Part shown: positions 21,229 through 29,004 of the stretch, piece by piece
How the letters are laid out: every line of letters begins with the position of its first letter
Position numbering within the stretch: position 1 is the first letter of the stretch
NCBI GenBank assembly: GCA_019119085.1
Contig: DWXT01000065.1
Coordinates: forward strand, 1-45,959
Reading direction: 5' to 3'
Length of the DNA stretch: 45,959 bases
Source: Flavonifractor avistercoris
Lineage (GTDB): Bacteria; Bacillota; Clostridia; Oscillospirales; Oscillospiraceae
The notes under the pieces: generated by a model
What the model was told of the DNA's origin: nothing
Seen by the model: only the letters and a program-made list of their open reading frames with translations
Database searches by the model: none
Position numbers and translations under genes: made by a program

Positions 21229-24200
21229 TTACACCCGCTCCGCCAGGCCGGCCAGACGGCACAGGATGGCCGCCGTCTCGGCCCGGGTGATGTGGGAGCT
21301 GCCGTTGAAATTGCCGTTCTGGTCGCCCTGGGTGATGCCCGCCCGGTACCACCGGTACACCACGCCGCCGTAGGGGGCGGACTGGGCCAGGTCGGGCACG
21401 GTGACATCGCTGTGGATGGCGGCCTTCTCGCTGTCGGGCACCGCCCGATCCAGGATGTCCACCATCTGGAAGCGGGTGGCCGGGCTGTTCATGGCGGAGA
21501 GGGGCACCTCGGCCGCGGTGAACAGGCCGCTTTCCACACAGTAGTCGTAGGCCCCCCGGTACCAGGGCTGGCCGGAACCGGAGGCGGGAACGGTCTCCCC
21601 CGCCTCCCCGGCACAGAGCCGGGCGGCCAGGGTGACCACCTCGGCCACGCTCAGGGTCTGGCTGGGGCTGAACCGGTTGGAGCCGGTGCCGTTCATCAGC
21701 CCGGCGGAGGCCGCCGTACCGGCGTACTCGGCGTACCACGCGGAGGCGGGCACGTCGGTGAAGGAGGCGGCCTGGCTGGGGTCAGGGTCGGGGTCGGGGG
21801 TGGGCTCCGGCTGGCCGGGCTGTTCCGGCTGCCCTGCCTGCCCGGGCAGCATCACGCCGTCCAGCAGCTGGGTGAGGGCGGGAATCCGGGCCTGCTGCGC
21901 CAGCCCCAGCGTGCCCAGGGTGTTGTCGCCGCACACCCACAGGGAGCCGTCCTCCTTCAGGACGCCCACGCCGTAGGAGAAACTCACCACCGCACGGGCG
22001 TGGTCGGTGATGCGGATGGGGGTGGACTGACAGGGCTCGCCGCGGCTGTCCAGGCTGGTGAAGTTTCCGCCGGAGAAGCCCAGCTGGCCCGCGTCATTCT
22101 GGCCCCAGCCGTAGAGGGTGCCGTCGGAGGTAATGGCATAGCTGGTATAGCCCGCCTGGGCATACACCACGTCGTCCAGAATCTTGACCGGGGTGTCCTG
22201 CCAGTAGTAGACCCCCCGCTGATCCGTATAGCCGCCGCCGTTGCCGATCTGGCCGTAGAGGCTGTCCCCCCAGGACCACAGACTGCCGTCCTCCTTGATG
22301 ACCAGGGTATTCTGCCAGTCCACCGAGAAGGCGGCCACGCCGTCCATCACCTGGGTCAGGGGGATGAGCTGGTTGCCGGAGGTATACGCCTGGGCGTTCA
22401 GGTTGGCGTGGTTGCTGATGCCGGCGGCCCAGAGGGAGCCGTCCTCCTTCAGCGCCATCCAGCCCCAGCCGGTGCACTGGGCCTGCTTGACCCCGTCCAG
22501 CAGCTTCCGGGGCTGGCTGGAGAGGATGTTTTCACCGTGCTCGCCGGTCAGGTTTTCACAGGCGCCCCAGCCCCACAGGGTGCCGTCGGTTTTGAGGGCC
22601 ACCATGCACCGGTCGCTGCCGCTGGCATAGCGCACGCCGTCCATGACCCTGACCGGCTCCGACACGCTGCCCTGGTCGCTCTGCCGGCCGGTGATGAGGC
22701 CCTCCGCTCCCCACATCCACAGGGAGTGATCCTCCTTGACGCCCCAGTTGTATCCGGCGGCGATGTAGCCGGAGCCCACCTGAACCGGGGCGGCGGGGGT
22801 GTCATACCCGTAGCTCTCCGCCGCAATGCTCCAGACCCACAGGGAGCCGTCCTCCTTCAGCGCGGTACAGCGGGAAACGGTGGGCGCGCCTAGCTGGCAG
22901 GACAGGCTGTTCGCGTCTGCGCCGGGCGTGGGTGTGGGTGTCAGCGTGGGCGTGGGTGTCGGGGTGGGCGTCGGCTCAGGAGCCGACGCGCCGGCGGGAT
23001 GGGCGGTGACGCCGCTGCCGTCCAGGGTGTAGAAGGTGGGGGCGCCGCCGTCGGTGACGTACCACACCACGCCGTCCCCCCAGGGGATGGGCTGGCAGTC
23101 AGACAGGGGGGCCTGGGCGGTCTGGTACTGGCCGGGCTGCCCGTCGGCGGAGTAGGCCAGGTAGTAGAGGGTGTCGCTGACGGTGGAGCCGCTCTTGCCG
23201 TTCCACAGCATGTAGCCGCCGTCCAGGCCGGTGGGGGCCAGCACGGGGGTGGTGCAGCCGGGCAGGTTGATCTGCACCTGCCAGCTCCGGCCGCTGGCCT
23301 TGTCCATATAGTGGTAGTAGGGATACCGGTCGCCGCTGCCCTGGCCCGTGCCGTTGTAGCTGTAGGCCATGATGTAGCAGTCACGGGTCTCCGCCAGGCC
23401 GCCCACCGAGCCGCCGGTGGCGTTGGCCCCTGTGGCCCCGGCGAACTCCAGCATGTCGCCGTAGCTGCACCACTGGCCGTAGCGGGAGCCGGTGAACCTG
23501 CCCGTGCCCGCGTCGGCGTAGTACTTGGTGAACACCACGCTCCGGGGGTAGGCGTCGCCGTGATCCAGGGCCACCAGATGGCCGTCCTCGTCCACAATCA
23601 CAAACTGGTTGAAGGAGTGGCTCACATAGCCGTAGGAGATGTTCATCACGTCGTAATAGGAGTCGGTGATGGACATGTCGCTCTGCCGCACCGCCATGGT
23701 CAGGTTGGACTGGTGGTTGAGGCCGTCGTCGCTGGTGTACATCTCATGGCTGGTGCGGAGGTAGAGGTAGCCGCCGTACTCGTCGCACCGCAGGCTGCCA
23801 GCGTCGAAGGGCACGGTGGTGTTGGCCCCCCGCAGGCTGGCCTGCCCCAGGCGGTTCCAGTCCTTGTCGTACTTGACCACCCGGATGACCTCGGCGCTGT
23901 CGCTCTCGGAGGGGTTGGACTGGCCGAAAATCAGGAAGTTGTAGTCCTCCCCGGCGAAAAAGCCGCCCCAGAGGGACAGCTCCATGGGCACCGTGCGGCT
24001 GGACTGGAGGGCGAAGGAGCTGTCATAGTCCTCCACCACGATCTGCCCGCCGGTGTACTCCACCCGGGTCAGGCCGCCGTTGTTCCCGTACAGGTACGAG
24101 GTCACCGGCCTGCTCCAGGTGGTGTAGTCGTTCTTGTGGATGTTGCGGCTTTGGGCCGGCCCGGCCGCCGCCGCCGTCCCCGGCACCAGGGACAGCACCA

Positions 24201-24255
24201 GCGCCGCCGCGCAGGCCAGGGCGCCCAGACGCCGCCATCGGGGTGTGCTGCGCAT
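21229..24255 (-). CDS. Large surface protein: beta-propeller region, RCC1 repeats, SLH domains
   Basis: 1008 residues. A signal peptide (about 1-32, ending in an Ala-rich AAAAG) is followed by an N-terminal repeat region to about 410 that looks like a beta-propeller, and a Pro-Thr linker (EPTPTPTPTPT type, near 420-445). RCC1-like repeats cover about 450-820, each with LKEDGSLWxWG. C-terminal SLH segments lie at about 840-1005 (SFTDVPASAWYAEYAGTAASAGLMNG and ending ITRAETAAILCRLAGLAERV, cited by position). It is anchored to the wall by SLH and probably binds something through the propellers; the partner is unknown. AAGGAGG lies in front of ATG 24255. It has its own promoter and is followed by the M15 gene. 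Confidence 0.88.
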   Translation of the reverse strand: MRSTPRWRRLGALACAAALVLSLVPGTAAAAGPAQSRNIHKNDYTTWSRPVTSYLYGNNGGLTRVEYTGGQIVVEDYDSSFALQSSRTVPMELSLWGGFFAGEDYNFLIFGQSNPSESDSAEVIRVVKYDKDWNRLGQASLRGANTTVPFDAGSLRCDEYGGYLYLRTSHEMYTSDDGLNHQSNLTMAVRQSDMSITDSYYDVMNISYGYVSHSFNQFVIVDEDGHLVALDHGDAYPRSVVFTKYYADAGTGRFTGSRYGQWCSYGDMLEFAGATGANATGGSVGGLAETRDCYIMAYSYNGTGQGSGDRYPYYHYMDKASGRSWQVQINLPGCTTPVLAPTGLDGGYMLWNGKSGSTVSDTLYYLAYSADGQPGQYQTAQAPLSDCQPIPWGDGVVWYVTDGGAPTFYTLDGSGVTAHPAGASAPEPTPTPTPTPTLTPTPTPGADANSLSCQLGAPTVSRCTALKEDGSLWVWSIAAESYGYDTPAAPVQVGSGYIAAGYNWGVKEDHSLWMWGAEGLITGRQSDQGSVSEPVRVMDGVRYASGSDRCMVALKTDGTLWGWGACENLTGEHGENILSSQPRKLLDGVKQAQCTGWGWMALKEDGSLWAAGISNHANLNAQAYTSGNQLIPLTQVMDGVAAFSVDWQNTLVIKEDGSLWSWGDSLYGQIGNGGGYTDQRGVYYWQDTPVKILDDVVYAQAGYTSYAITSDGTLYGWGQNDAGQLGFSGGNFTSLDSRGEPCQSTPIRITDHARAVVSFSYGVGVLKEDGSLWVCGDNTLGTLGLAQQARIPALTQLLDGVMLPGQAGQPEQPGQPEPTPDPDPDPSQAASFTDVPASAWYAEYAGTAASAGLMNGTGSNRFSPSQTLSVAEVVTLAARLCAGEAGETVPASGSGQPWYRGAYDYCVESGLFTAAEVPLSAMNSPATRFQMVDILDRAVPDSEKAAIHSDVTVPDLAQSAPYGGVVYRWYRAGITQGDQNGNFNGSSHITRAETAAILCRLAGLAERV

Positions 24256-24330
24256 ACGGAATTCCTCCTTTTTGCATGCCCTCCGCCCCCGGGGCCGGAT
24301 TTCTTCCGGGAGCGAAGGAATCTCCCCTAA

Positions 24331-24359
24331 AGTGTAGCACTTTGGCCGTCCTGTTGCAA
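24331..24359 (-). promoter_or_regulatory. Promoter of the SLH/RCC1 gene pair
   Basis: On the minus strand TTGCAA (24354-24359), 17 nt, TACACT (24331-24336). It gives a leader of about 70 nt. Confidence 0.7.
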
Positions 24360-24379
24360 TCAATTTTGTAGAACTTTAC

Positions 24380-24413
24380 AAAAAAGGCGCGCCGCGGTTC
24401 TTCGCGGCGCGCC
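24380..24413 (-). terminator. Terminator of the nitroreductase gene
   Basis: On the minus strand an 11-bp perfect stem GGCGCGCCGCG with its complement (24386-24396 with 24403-24413) is followed by six T residues (24380-24385). Confidence 0.88.
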
Positions 24414-24426
24414 TGCCTCTGTGTCC

Positions 24427-24954
24427 TTACCGGACGCGGTAGATATAATCGGCCTTGCGGGGGGCGGGCTCCGGCCTGGCGTCGGCCCGGTAGCCCAGGA
24501 TGCAGTGGCCGATGCCCTCGTAGGCGCCCTCGATGCCCCACTGCTTCAGCAGGGCCCTGCCCTCGTCGCTCTCGAACTCCTCCCTGGCCCGGTGGATCCA
24601 GCAGGAGCCCAGGCCCGCCGCCTCGGCGGCGTTGAGCAGGTTGTCCATGACGCAGCTGCCGTCATACACCCGGTTGGGGTTGTCCAGCCCGGCCAGGACG
24701 ACCAGCACCGTGGGGGCCCCGTAGAAGGGGTCGGCCTCCGGATTGCCCATGATGCCGGCGTTCATCCTCCGGAGCTGCGCGATGGCCTCCGGATTCTGTA
24801 CCGCCACGATAATGGGGGACTGCCTGCCGTTGGCGGTGGGGGCGTAGGTGCCCGCCTCCAGCACCGCGTCCAGCTCGGCGTCGGTGATCTGCTCCGGCTT
24901 GTAGCTGCGGCAGCTGCGCCGCTCCTTCAATAGCTTGAGTGCTTCCGTATTCAT
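24427..24954 (-). CDS. Nitroreductase-family flavoprotein
   Basis: A 175-residue FMN-dependent oxidoreductase. Typical text: ERRSCRSYKPEQITDAELDAVLEAGTYAPTANGRQSP (FMN-binding Arg/Ser near 13-17, cited by position), MDNLLNAAEAAGLGSCWIH and a C-terminal GYRADARPEPAPRK. The natural substrate cannot be inferred. ATG is behind AAAGGAAGG. An extended -10 (TGCTATCAT, -10 at 25005-25010) lies upstream with a weak -35. It is a single gene with its own strong terminator. Confidence 0.92.
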   Translation of the reverse strand: MNTEALKLLKERRSCRSYKPEQITDAELDAVLEAGTYAPTANGRQSPIIVAVQNPEAIAQLRRMNAGIMGNPEADPFYGAPTVLVVLAGLDNPNRVYDGSCVMDNLLNAAEAAGLGSCWIHRAREEFESDEGRALLKQWGIEGAYEGIGHCILGYRADARPEPAPRKADYIYRVR

Positions 24955-25004
24955 GCTGTGCCCTTCCTTTCGCTGCGGCGGAATGGCCGCCGGGATTTTC
25001 CTTT

Positions 25005-25010
25005 ATGATA
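25005..25010 (-). promoter_or_regulatory. Probable extended -10 promoter of the nitroreductase
   Basis: On the minus strand TATCAT is preceded by TGC, the extended -10 arrangement. No good -35 is found at 17 nt. Confidence 0.4.
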
Positions 25011-25045
25011 GCACAAAAGGGAGAAAAGGGAAATCCCTGTTTTTG

Positions 25046-25627
25046 TCAGGGGCCTGTCACCCGCAGGGGCGGGCCGTCCAGGGGGATCACCCTGTCGCAC
25101 AGGGAGACGATCTCCGCCTCGTGGCTGGAGAGCACCACCGGCACCCCCAGCGCCCGCACCCGGGCGAGGATCCGCTCCGCCCGCCCGGCGTCCACGCCGG
25201 TGAAGGGCTCGTCCAGCAGGTAGAGCCCCCCGCCGCAGGCCAGGGCCCGGGCCAGGGCCAGCCGCCGGCCCATGCCGCCGGAGAGCTGCCCGGGGCAGGA
25301 CTTCTCCTCCCCCTCCAGCTCCGCCAGGGCCAGCCAGCGGGGGGCCTCCCCCCGGCGGGCGCGGGGGAGCACGTCGGTGATGTGCTGCTCCACCGTGCGC
25401 CAGGGCAGCAGGCGGTTCTCCTGGAACAGGAGCGTGGGCCGCTCCGGCACAACCACCGTGCCGCCCTCCACAGGCTGGAGGCCCGCCAGCACCCGCAGCA
25501 GGGTGGTCTTGCCGCACCCCGACGGGCCGGACAGGGCGGTGATCCCCTCCGCCGGCAGTTCCAGGGAGAAGCGGTTCAGCACCGCCTTCTCCCCAAAACA
25601 GACGGTAATATTCCGGACGGATATCAC
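25046..25627 (-). CDS. ABC transporter ATP-binding protein, SsuB/TauB-like
   Basis: A short (193 residues) nucleotide-binding subunit. Walker A GPSGCGKTT (about 34-42), Q-loop LLFQENRLLPW, signature LSGGM, Walker B LYLLDEP and switch histidine SSHE are all present. The GTG start overlaps the permease stop as GTGA. It is the last gene of a crp-SBP-permease-ATPase operon. Family resemblance is to nitrate/sulfonate/taurine-type importers; the substrate is not determined by the sequence. It is shorter than the usual 240-260 residues, lacking most of the C-terminal extension. Confidence 0.92.
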   Translation of the reverse strand: MISVRNITVCFGEKAVLNRFSLELPAEGITALSGPSGCGKTTLLRVLAGLQPVEGGTVVVPERPTLLFQENRLLPWRTVEQHITDVLPRARRGEAPRWLALAELEGEEKSCPGQLSGGMGRRLALARALACGGGLYLLDEPFTGVDAGRAERILARVRALGVPVVLSSHEAEIVSLCDRVIPLDGPPLRVTGP

Positions 25628-26427
25628 GCCTTCCGCCCCCTTCCCAGCCGCCGGAGGGCGGCCCCCAGGGCCACCTCCAGCAGGAAGCTCAGGGCGATGA
25701 CCACCACCGTCCAGGCGAACACGTCGGGGGTCTCCAGGGTGATCTTGGCCCGGTAGAGACGGGTGCCGATGGCCAGCCGGGGCTGGCACAGCACCTCGGC
25801 GGCCACCCCCGCCTTCCAGGCCAGGCCCAGGGCGGTGGCACAGCCGCTGGCGAAGTAGGGCAGCACCGACGGCACATACACCAGCCGGAGGGTCTTTCCC
25901 CGGCCGAAGCGGTAGGCCCGGGCGGCCTCCAGCAGCAGGGGGTCGGTCTCCCCGATGCCGCGGCCCACGTTGCCCCACACCACCGGCAGCACCATGAGGG
26001 CGGAGACGATGGCGGGCACGGAGCTGGTGGTGGGGGCCCACAGCAGCACCAGCACAATGAAGGAGGCCACGGGGATGGCCCGGATCACCTTCACCGCCGG
26101 GCCCAGCAGCCAGTCCGCCCAGGGGAGGGCGGCGGTGAGCACTGCCACCACCGTCCCCGCTACGGCCCCCAGGGCGAAGCCGCCGAAGATGCGGCCCAAG
26201 CTGACGGCGGCGGCCTGCCAGAAGGCAGGCTCACCCATGAGGGCGGCCAGCCGCCCCGCCACCAGCGTGGGGGCGGGCAGCAGCAGGTAGCCCCGCCCGG
26301 GCTGGTACACCGTGTCCACCCAGACGGCCGCAAGCTGCCATACCCCCAGCCAGAAGGCCAGGGGTATGACAACGCGGAGGATTTTCCTCGCTGTTAGATT
26401 ACGGGATGTATCAGAATCTCGCACCAC
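25624..26427 (-). CDS. ABC transporter permease, SsuC/TauC-like, with a replaced N-terminus
   Basis: A 267-residue inner-membrane subunit with six or so hydrophobic helices; the family EAA-type loop lies in the LEAARAYRFGRGKTLRLVYVPSVLPYFASG segment (about 165-194). The start at 26427 is a GTG inside hairpin-element copy 3, with GAGG from the element's conserved GCGAGGC as SD. Removing the element and one copy of the 14-bp direct repeat restores an upstream GTG frame overlapping the end of the SBP gene, so the original start probably lay there. The first ten or so residues are therefore element-derived; the membrane part is intact. Confidence 0.88.
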   Translation of the reverse strand: MVRDSDTSRNLTARKILRVVIPLAFWLGVWQLAAVWVDTVYQPGRGYLLLPAPTLVAGRLAALMGEPAFWQAAAVSLGRIFGGFALGAVAGTVVAVLTAALPWADWLLGPAVKVIRAIPVASFIVLVLLWAPTTSSVPAIVSALMVLPVVWGNVGRGIGETDPLLLEAARAYRFGRGKTLRLVYVPSVLPYFASGCATALGLAWKAGVAAEVLCQPRLAIGTRLYRAKITLETPDVFAWTVVVIALSFLLEVALGAALRRLGRGRKA

Positions 26428-26664
26428 AAAAGCCTCGCAGAGTTCCGCCGCCCGTCGGCGGCGGAATCAAATAAAATCTGTTTTTCCCGGCGGCACAAGG
26501 TGAATTGCCCCGCAGGGGCAAGAGAGGGCCCCCTGGGGGGTGTGCGTCGGGAAAAACACTTCTCAGCCCGCAAGTGTGGGGCTTGGCCACCGTATGTGGC
26601 CAAGCCCTGCATGCAGCGGGCTGCAAGATCTCTCAACAAAGCGGCAGGCCGCTTTGTTGAGATG
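26411..26664 (+). mobile_element. Tandem four-hairpin element, copy 3 (254 bp), with 14-bp target duplication
   Basis: Flanked by exact 14-bp direct repeats GATTACGGGATGTA (26397-26410 and 26665-26678), which include the SBP stop codon. Order: AAAGCCTCGCAGAG; hairpin 1 TTCCGCCGCC with its complement (26443-26466); linker TCAAATAAAATCT; hairpin 2 GTTTTTCCCG with its complement (26480-26489 with 26548-26557), with extra hairpins inserted in its loop; ACTTCT (26558-26563); hairpin 3 (26564-26623) enclosing a perfect 12-bp stem; hairpin 4 TCTCAACAAAGCGGC with its complement (26631-26662). Stems 1-4 all differ from copies 1 and 2 yet pair perfectly. Confidence 0.85.
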
Positions 26665-26666
26665 GA

Positions 26667-27752
26667 TTACGGGATGTAGTAGAAGTCCTCACCGGGGATC
26701 GCTCCTCCGATCGAAGTGGGGTCGGCGTCAAAGAGCACCTGGTAGTAGTCGGCGATGCCCTTCATGTCCTCGCCGGTGATGCACACCATGTTGGCCTGGG
26801 GGATGGCGGCCTGGGCCACCGCCGCCTTGGGGACGATGCCGTACTGCTCGATGAGGGCGGCGGCCTCCTCCGGATTGCTGTTGGCGTAGTCGATGGAGGC
26901 GGCGTACTCGGCCAGGATCCCGGGCACCAGCTCGCTGTTGTCCTCCAGCCACTCGGTGCGGGCCACCAGGCAGCCCATGGTGAAGGTGCCCTGGGCGCCG
27001 GATTCCGTCCAGGCGTCGTTGAGGTCGATGGCGTCCCGCACGTCGCTGTTCTGCATCATGACGGTGGTGGCGGCGGGCACGGGCAGCATGCACAGATCGA
27101 TGTCGCCGGAGGCCATGCGGGCGGTGAGCTCCTCACTGGCCAGCCACTGGATGTCCACATCGGCGGCGGGATCCAGGCCGTTTGCCTCCAGCAGGTAGTT
27201 GAGCACGTACTCGGGGTTGGAGCCCTGGCCGGTGGCGTAGAGGGTGCGGCCCTCCAGATCCGCCAGGCTGTTCACCGTGTCGCCGTCCTCCAGGATGTGG
27301 AGCACCCCCAGGGTGTTGAGGGCCAGCAGCTTTATGCCGCCGTCGGTGCGGTTGTAGAGGGTGGCGGCCAGGTTGGTGGGAATGGCGGCGATGTCCAGCT
27401 CCCCGTTGGTCAGCCTGGGCACGATGTCGTTGGCGGGGTCGGAGCCCAGGGTCACCTCATAGCGCAGCAGGGTGCCGTTGGACGGGTCGTAGGTGCCGTC
27501 CTCGATCTGGGCGTAGGCCGCGTCGCTGTCGGAGAGCATCTTGGCGGCCCCCATGCCGGTGGGGCCGCTGAGCAGGCCCAGGCGAATGGTCTGATAGGGG
27601 ACGGCGGTCTCAGCGGGCGGGGTCTGGGTCTCCGCAGCAGGCGCGGTGCTCTCCGGCGGGGCGGTGTCCTCCGCCGGGGCCTGGGTGGAGCAGGCGGCCA
27701 GGCCCAGCGCCAGGGCCAGGCTCAGGGTCAGTGCAAGCAGCTTGCGTGTCAT
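26667..27752 (-). CDS. ABC transporter substrate-binding lipoprotein
   Basis: A 361-residue extracytoplasmic solute receptor. A lipoprotein signal with lipobox LAAC (Cys near residue 21) is followed by a Thr/Pro/Ala-rich tether to about residue 50, then a periplasmic-binding-protein fold of the NMT1/SsuA type (TIRLGLLSGPTGMGAAKML, LDIAAIPTNLAATLYN, LEGRTLYATGQGSNPEYVLNYLLEANGL). The substrate is unknown. It starts 21 bp after the Crp/Fnr gene, so it is in the same transcript. The 3' end including the stop codon was duplicated when hairpin-element copy 3 inserted behind it. Confidence 0.92.
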   Translation of the reverse strand: MTRKLLALTLSLALALGLAACSTQAPAEDTAPPESTAPAAETQTPPAETAVPYQTIRLGLLSGPTGMGAAKMLSDSDAAYAQIEDGTYDPSNGTLLRYEVTLGSDPANDIVPRLTNGELDIAAIPTNLAATLYNRTDGGIKLLALNTLGVLHILEDGDTVNSLADLEGRTLYATGQGSNPEYVLNYLLEANGLDPAADVDIQWLASEELTARMASGDIDLCMLPVPAATTVMMQNSDVRDAIDLNDAWTESGAQGTFTMGCLVARTEWLEDNSELVPGILAEYAASIDYANSNPEEAAALIEQYGIVPKAAVAQAAIPQANMVCITGEDMKGIADYYQVLFDADPTSIGGAIPGEDFYYIP

Positions 27753-27773
27753 AGTTTCCTCTTCCTTTCTGTT

Positions 27774-28433
27774 CTAACAGGATTCCAGGGCGGCGGGATC
27801 CGGTATGCGGAACCGCTTCCCCGCCCGGCGCACCGCGCCCCGCGCCTCCAGGGCGTCCAGCGCCCGGTAGAGGGAGGCCCGGCTCACCCCCAGCCGCTGG
27901 GCCAGGCCGGTGGCGGAGCAGTCCAGCTCCGCCCACTCCCCGTCCAGGCGGGAGAGCAGGTACTGGGCCACCTTCCGCTCGGCGCTGCCGGCGGTGAGGG
28001 CGTCAATCTTGCCACTGAGAAACCGGATGCGCTCGGACAGGTAGGACACATAGCTGCGGCACACCTCCGGGAAGCGGCCCATCAGCTCCTCCACCAGCTC
28101 CTGGGGCAGCAGGAGCACCCGGCAGGGGGTGCGGGCGGTGAGGGTGGTGGCGTAGTCCGGCCGGTCGTTGAACAGGGCGGCGGCGCCGAACAGCTCCCCC
28201 GGCCCCAGCACGCTCATGATCAGGGGGCCCTTGTTCACCTGAATGCGCCCCTCCAGCACCACCCCCAGGCTGCGCTGGAAGTGGCGGGGGTCGTAGAGCA
28301 CCTCCCCCCGGGCCGCCCGCCGCCGGAGGGCGCGGGGGTCGGTGCGGGCCAGCTCCACCGCCTCCCGGGGGGCGCCCCGGAACAGGAAGGTGCCCGCCAG
28401 CAGGGTGCGCTCCGTGCTCTCCCGGCTGTCCAT
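27774..28433 (-). CDS. Crp/Fnr-family transcriptional regulator
   Basis: 219 residues: a cyclic-nucleotide-binding-type beta-barrel (about 20-115; LGVVLEGRIQVNKGPLIMSVLGPGELFGAAALFN), a dimer helix and a C-terminal winged HTH (ATGLAQRLGVSRASLYRALDALEARGAV). It has no clear Fe-S cysteine cluster, so it is not a classic Fnr; the ligand is unknown. ATG at 28433 is chosen for its GGAGGTGA SD at 8 nt; a TTG 30 nt earlier lacks one. It heads the transporter operon, and its promoter carries a perfect TGGTACA palindrome, so autoregulation and control of the transporter by its own ligand are likely. Confidence 0.9.
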   Translation of the reverse strand: MDSRESTERTLLAGTFLFRGAPREAVELARTDPRALRRRAARGEVLYDPRHFQRSLGVVLEGRIQVNKGPLIMSVLGPGELFGAAALFNDRPDYATTLTARTPCRVLLLPQELVEELMGRFPEVCRSYVSYLSERIRFLSGKIDALTAGSAERKVAQYLLSRLDGEWAELDCSATGLAQRLGVSRASLYRALDALEARGAVRRAGKRFRIPDPAALESC

Positions 28434-28464
28434 GGCCGCTGTCACCTCCGATTTTTGTCTCAAA

Positions 28465-28502
28465 TGGTACAGTTAGTGTACCACGTTCTGGTAAAATGTC
28501 AA
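28465..28502 (-). promoter_or_regulatory. Promoter and palindromic operator of the Crp/ABC operon
   Basis: On the minus strand TTGACA (28497-28502), 16 nt, TACACT (28475-28480). A perfect inverted repeat TGGTACA-N5-TGTACCA (28465-28483) covers the -10, so a bound regulator would block transcription. Confidence 0.82.
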
Positions 28503-28590
28503 GGGCCGGTTTGCCCCAATTCCGCCCCGGCGGGGCGCAGACGGGGCGCCCGGGGCATAGGATGGGGCAAAACGGAAGGAGGGATACGCC

Positions 28591-28881
28591 ATGGCAGCGT
28601 GTCAAGAGCAGCGGGCCCAGGCGGCGGCCCAGGCCATTCTCGCCCAGGGGCGGCAGCTGGCCCTGGAGCGGCTGGGGGGCGCCCGCGCCCCGGAGGAGGA
28701 GCCCATGAAGCGCCACCCCCACCCCATCCCCTGTCCGGCGGACTGCCCGTCCCCGCCGGGGGCGGAGGCGCTGGACAGGGTGCTGGAGGAGCTGGCCTGT
28801 CAGAACCAGCTGCTGCTGGAGCTGCTGTCGGCGGTGAACGGCCTCACCGCCGCGGTGCTCAGCATCCAGGGCCGGCTGTAG
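28591..28881 (+). CDS. Small helical hypothetical protein, 96 aa
   Basis: No family recognised. Two Ala/Leu/Gln-rich helices (about 5-30 and 60-95, the second heptad-like: LDRVLEELACQNQLLLELLSAV) flank a short Pro/His/Cys segment (KRHPHPIPCPADCP). It has no signal peptide. ATG follows a strong GGAAGGAGGG SD, and codon use fits the neighbours, which supports a real gene. A coiled-coil role is conceivable; the function is unknown. Confidence 0.6.
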   Translation: MAACQEQRAQAAAQAILAQGRQLALERLGGARAPEEEPMKRHPHPIPCPADCPSPPGAEALDRVLEELACQNQLLLELLSAVNGLTAAVLSIQGRL

Positions 28882-28923
28882 CCCGGGAGATCTTACATAA
28901 ATGTGAAGGTTGCAAACTCCCCC

Positions 28924-28952
28924 TTGCCAGATGCCGTCCGATTTTGTATACT
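28924..28952 (+). promoter_or_regulatory. Promoter of the LCP gene
   Basis: TTGCCA (28924-28929), 17 nt, TATACT (28947-28952), about 50 nt before the GTG start. Confidence 0.78.
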
Positions 28953-29004
28953 AGTGGGTGCTTGTTGACATAATTTTACCGAAGAGAGAAGGGGGCGCAC
29001 GCCC

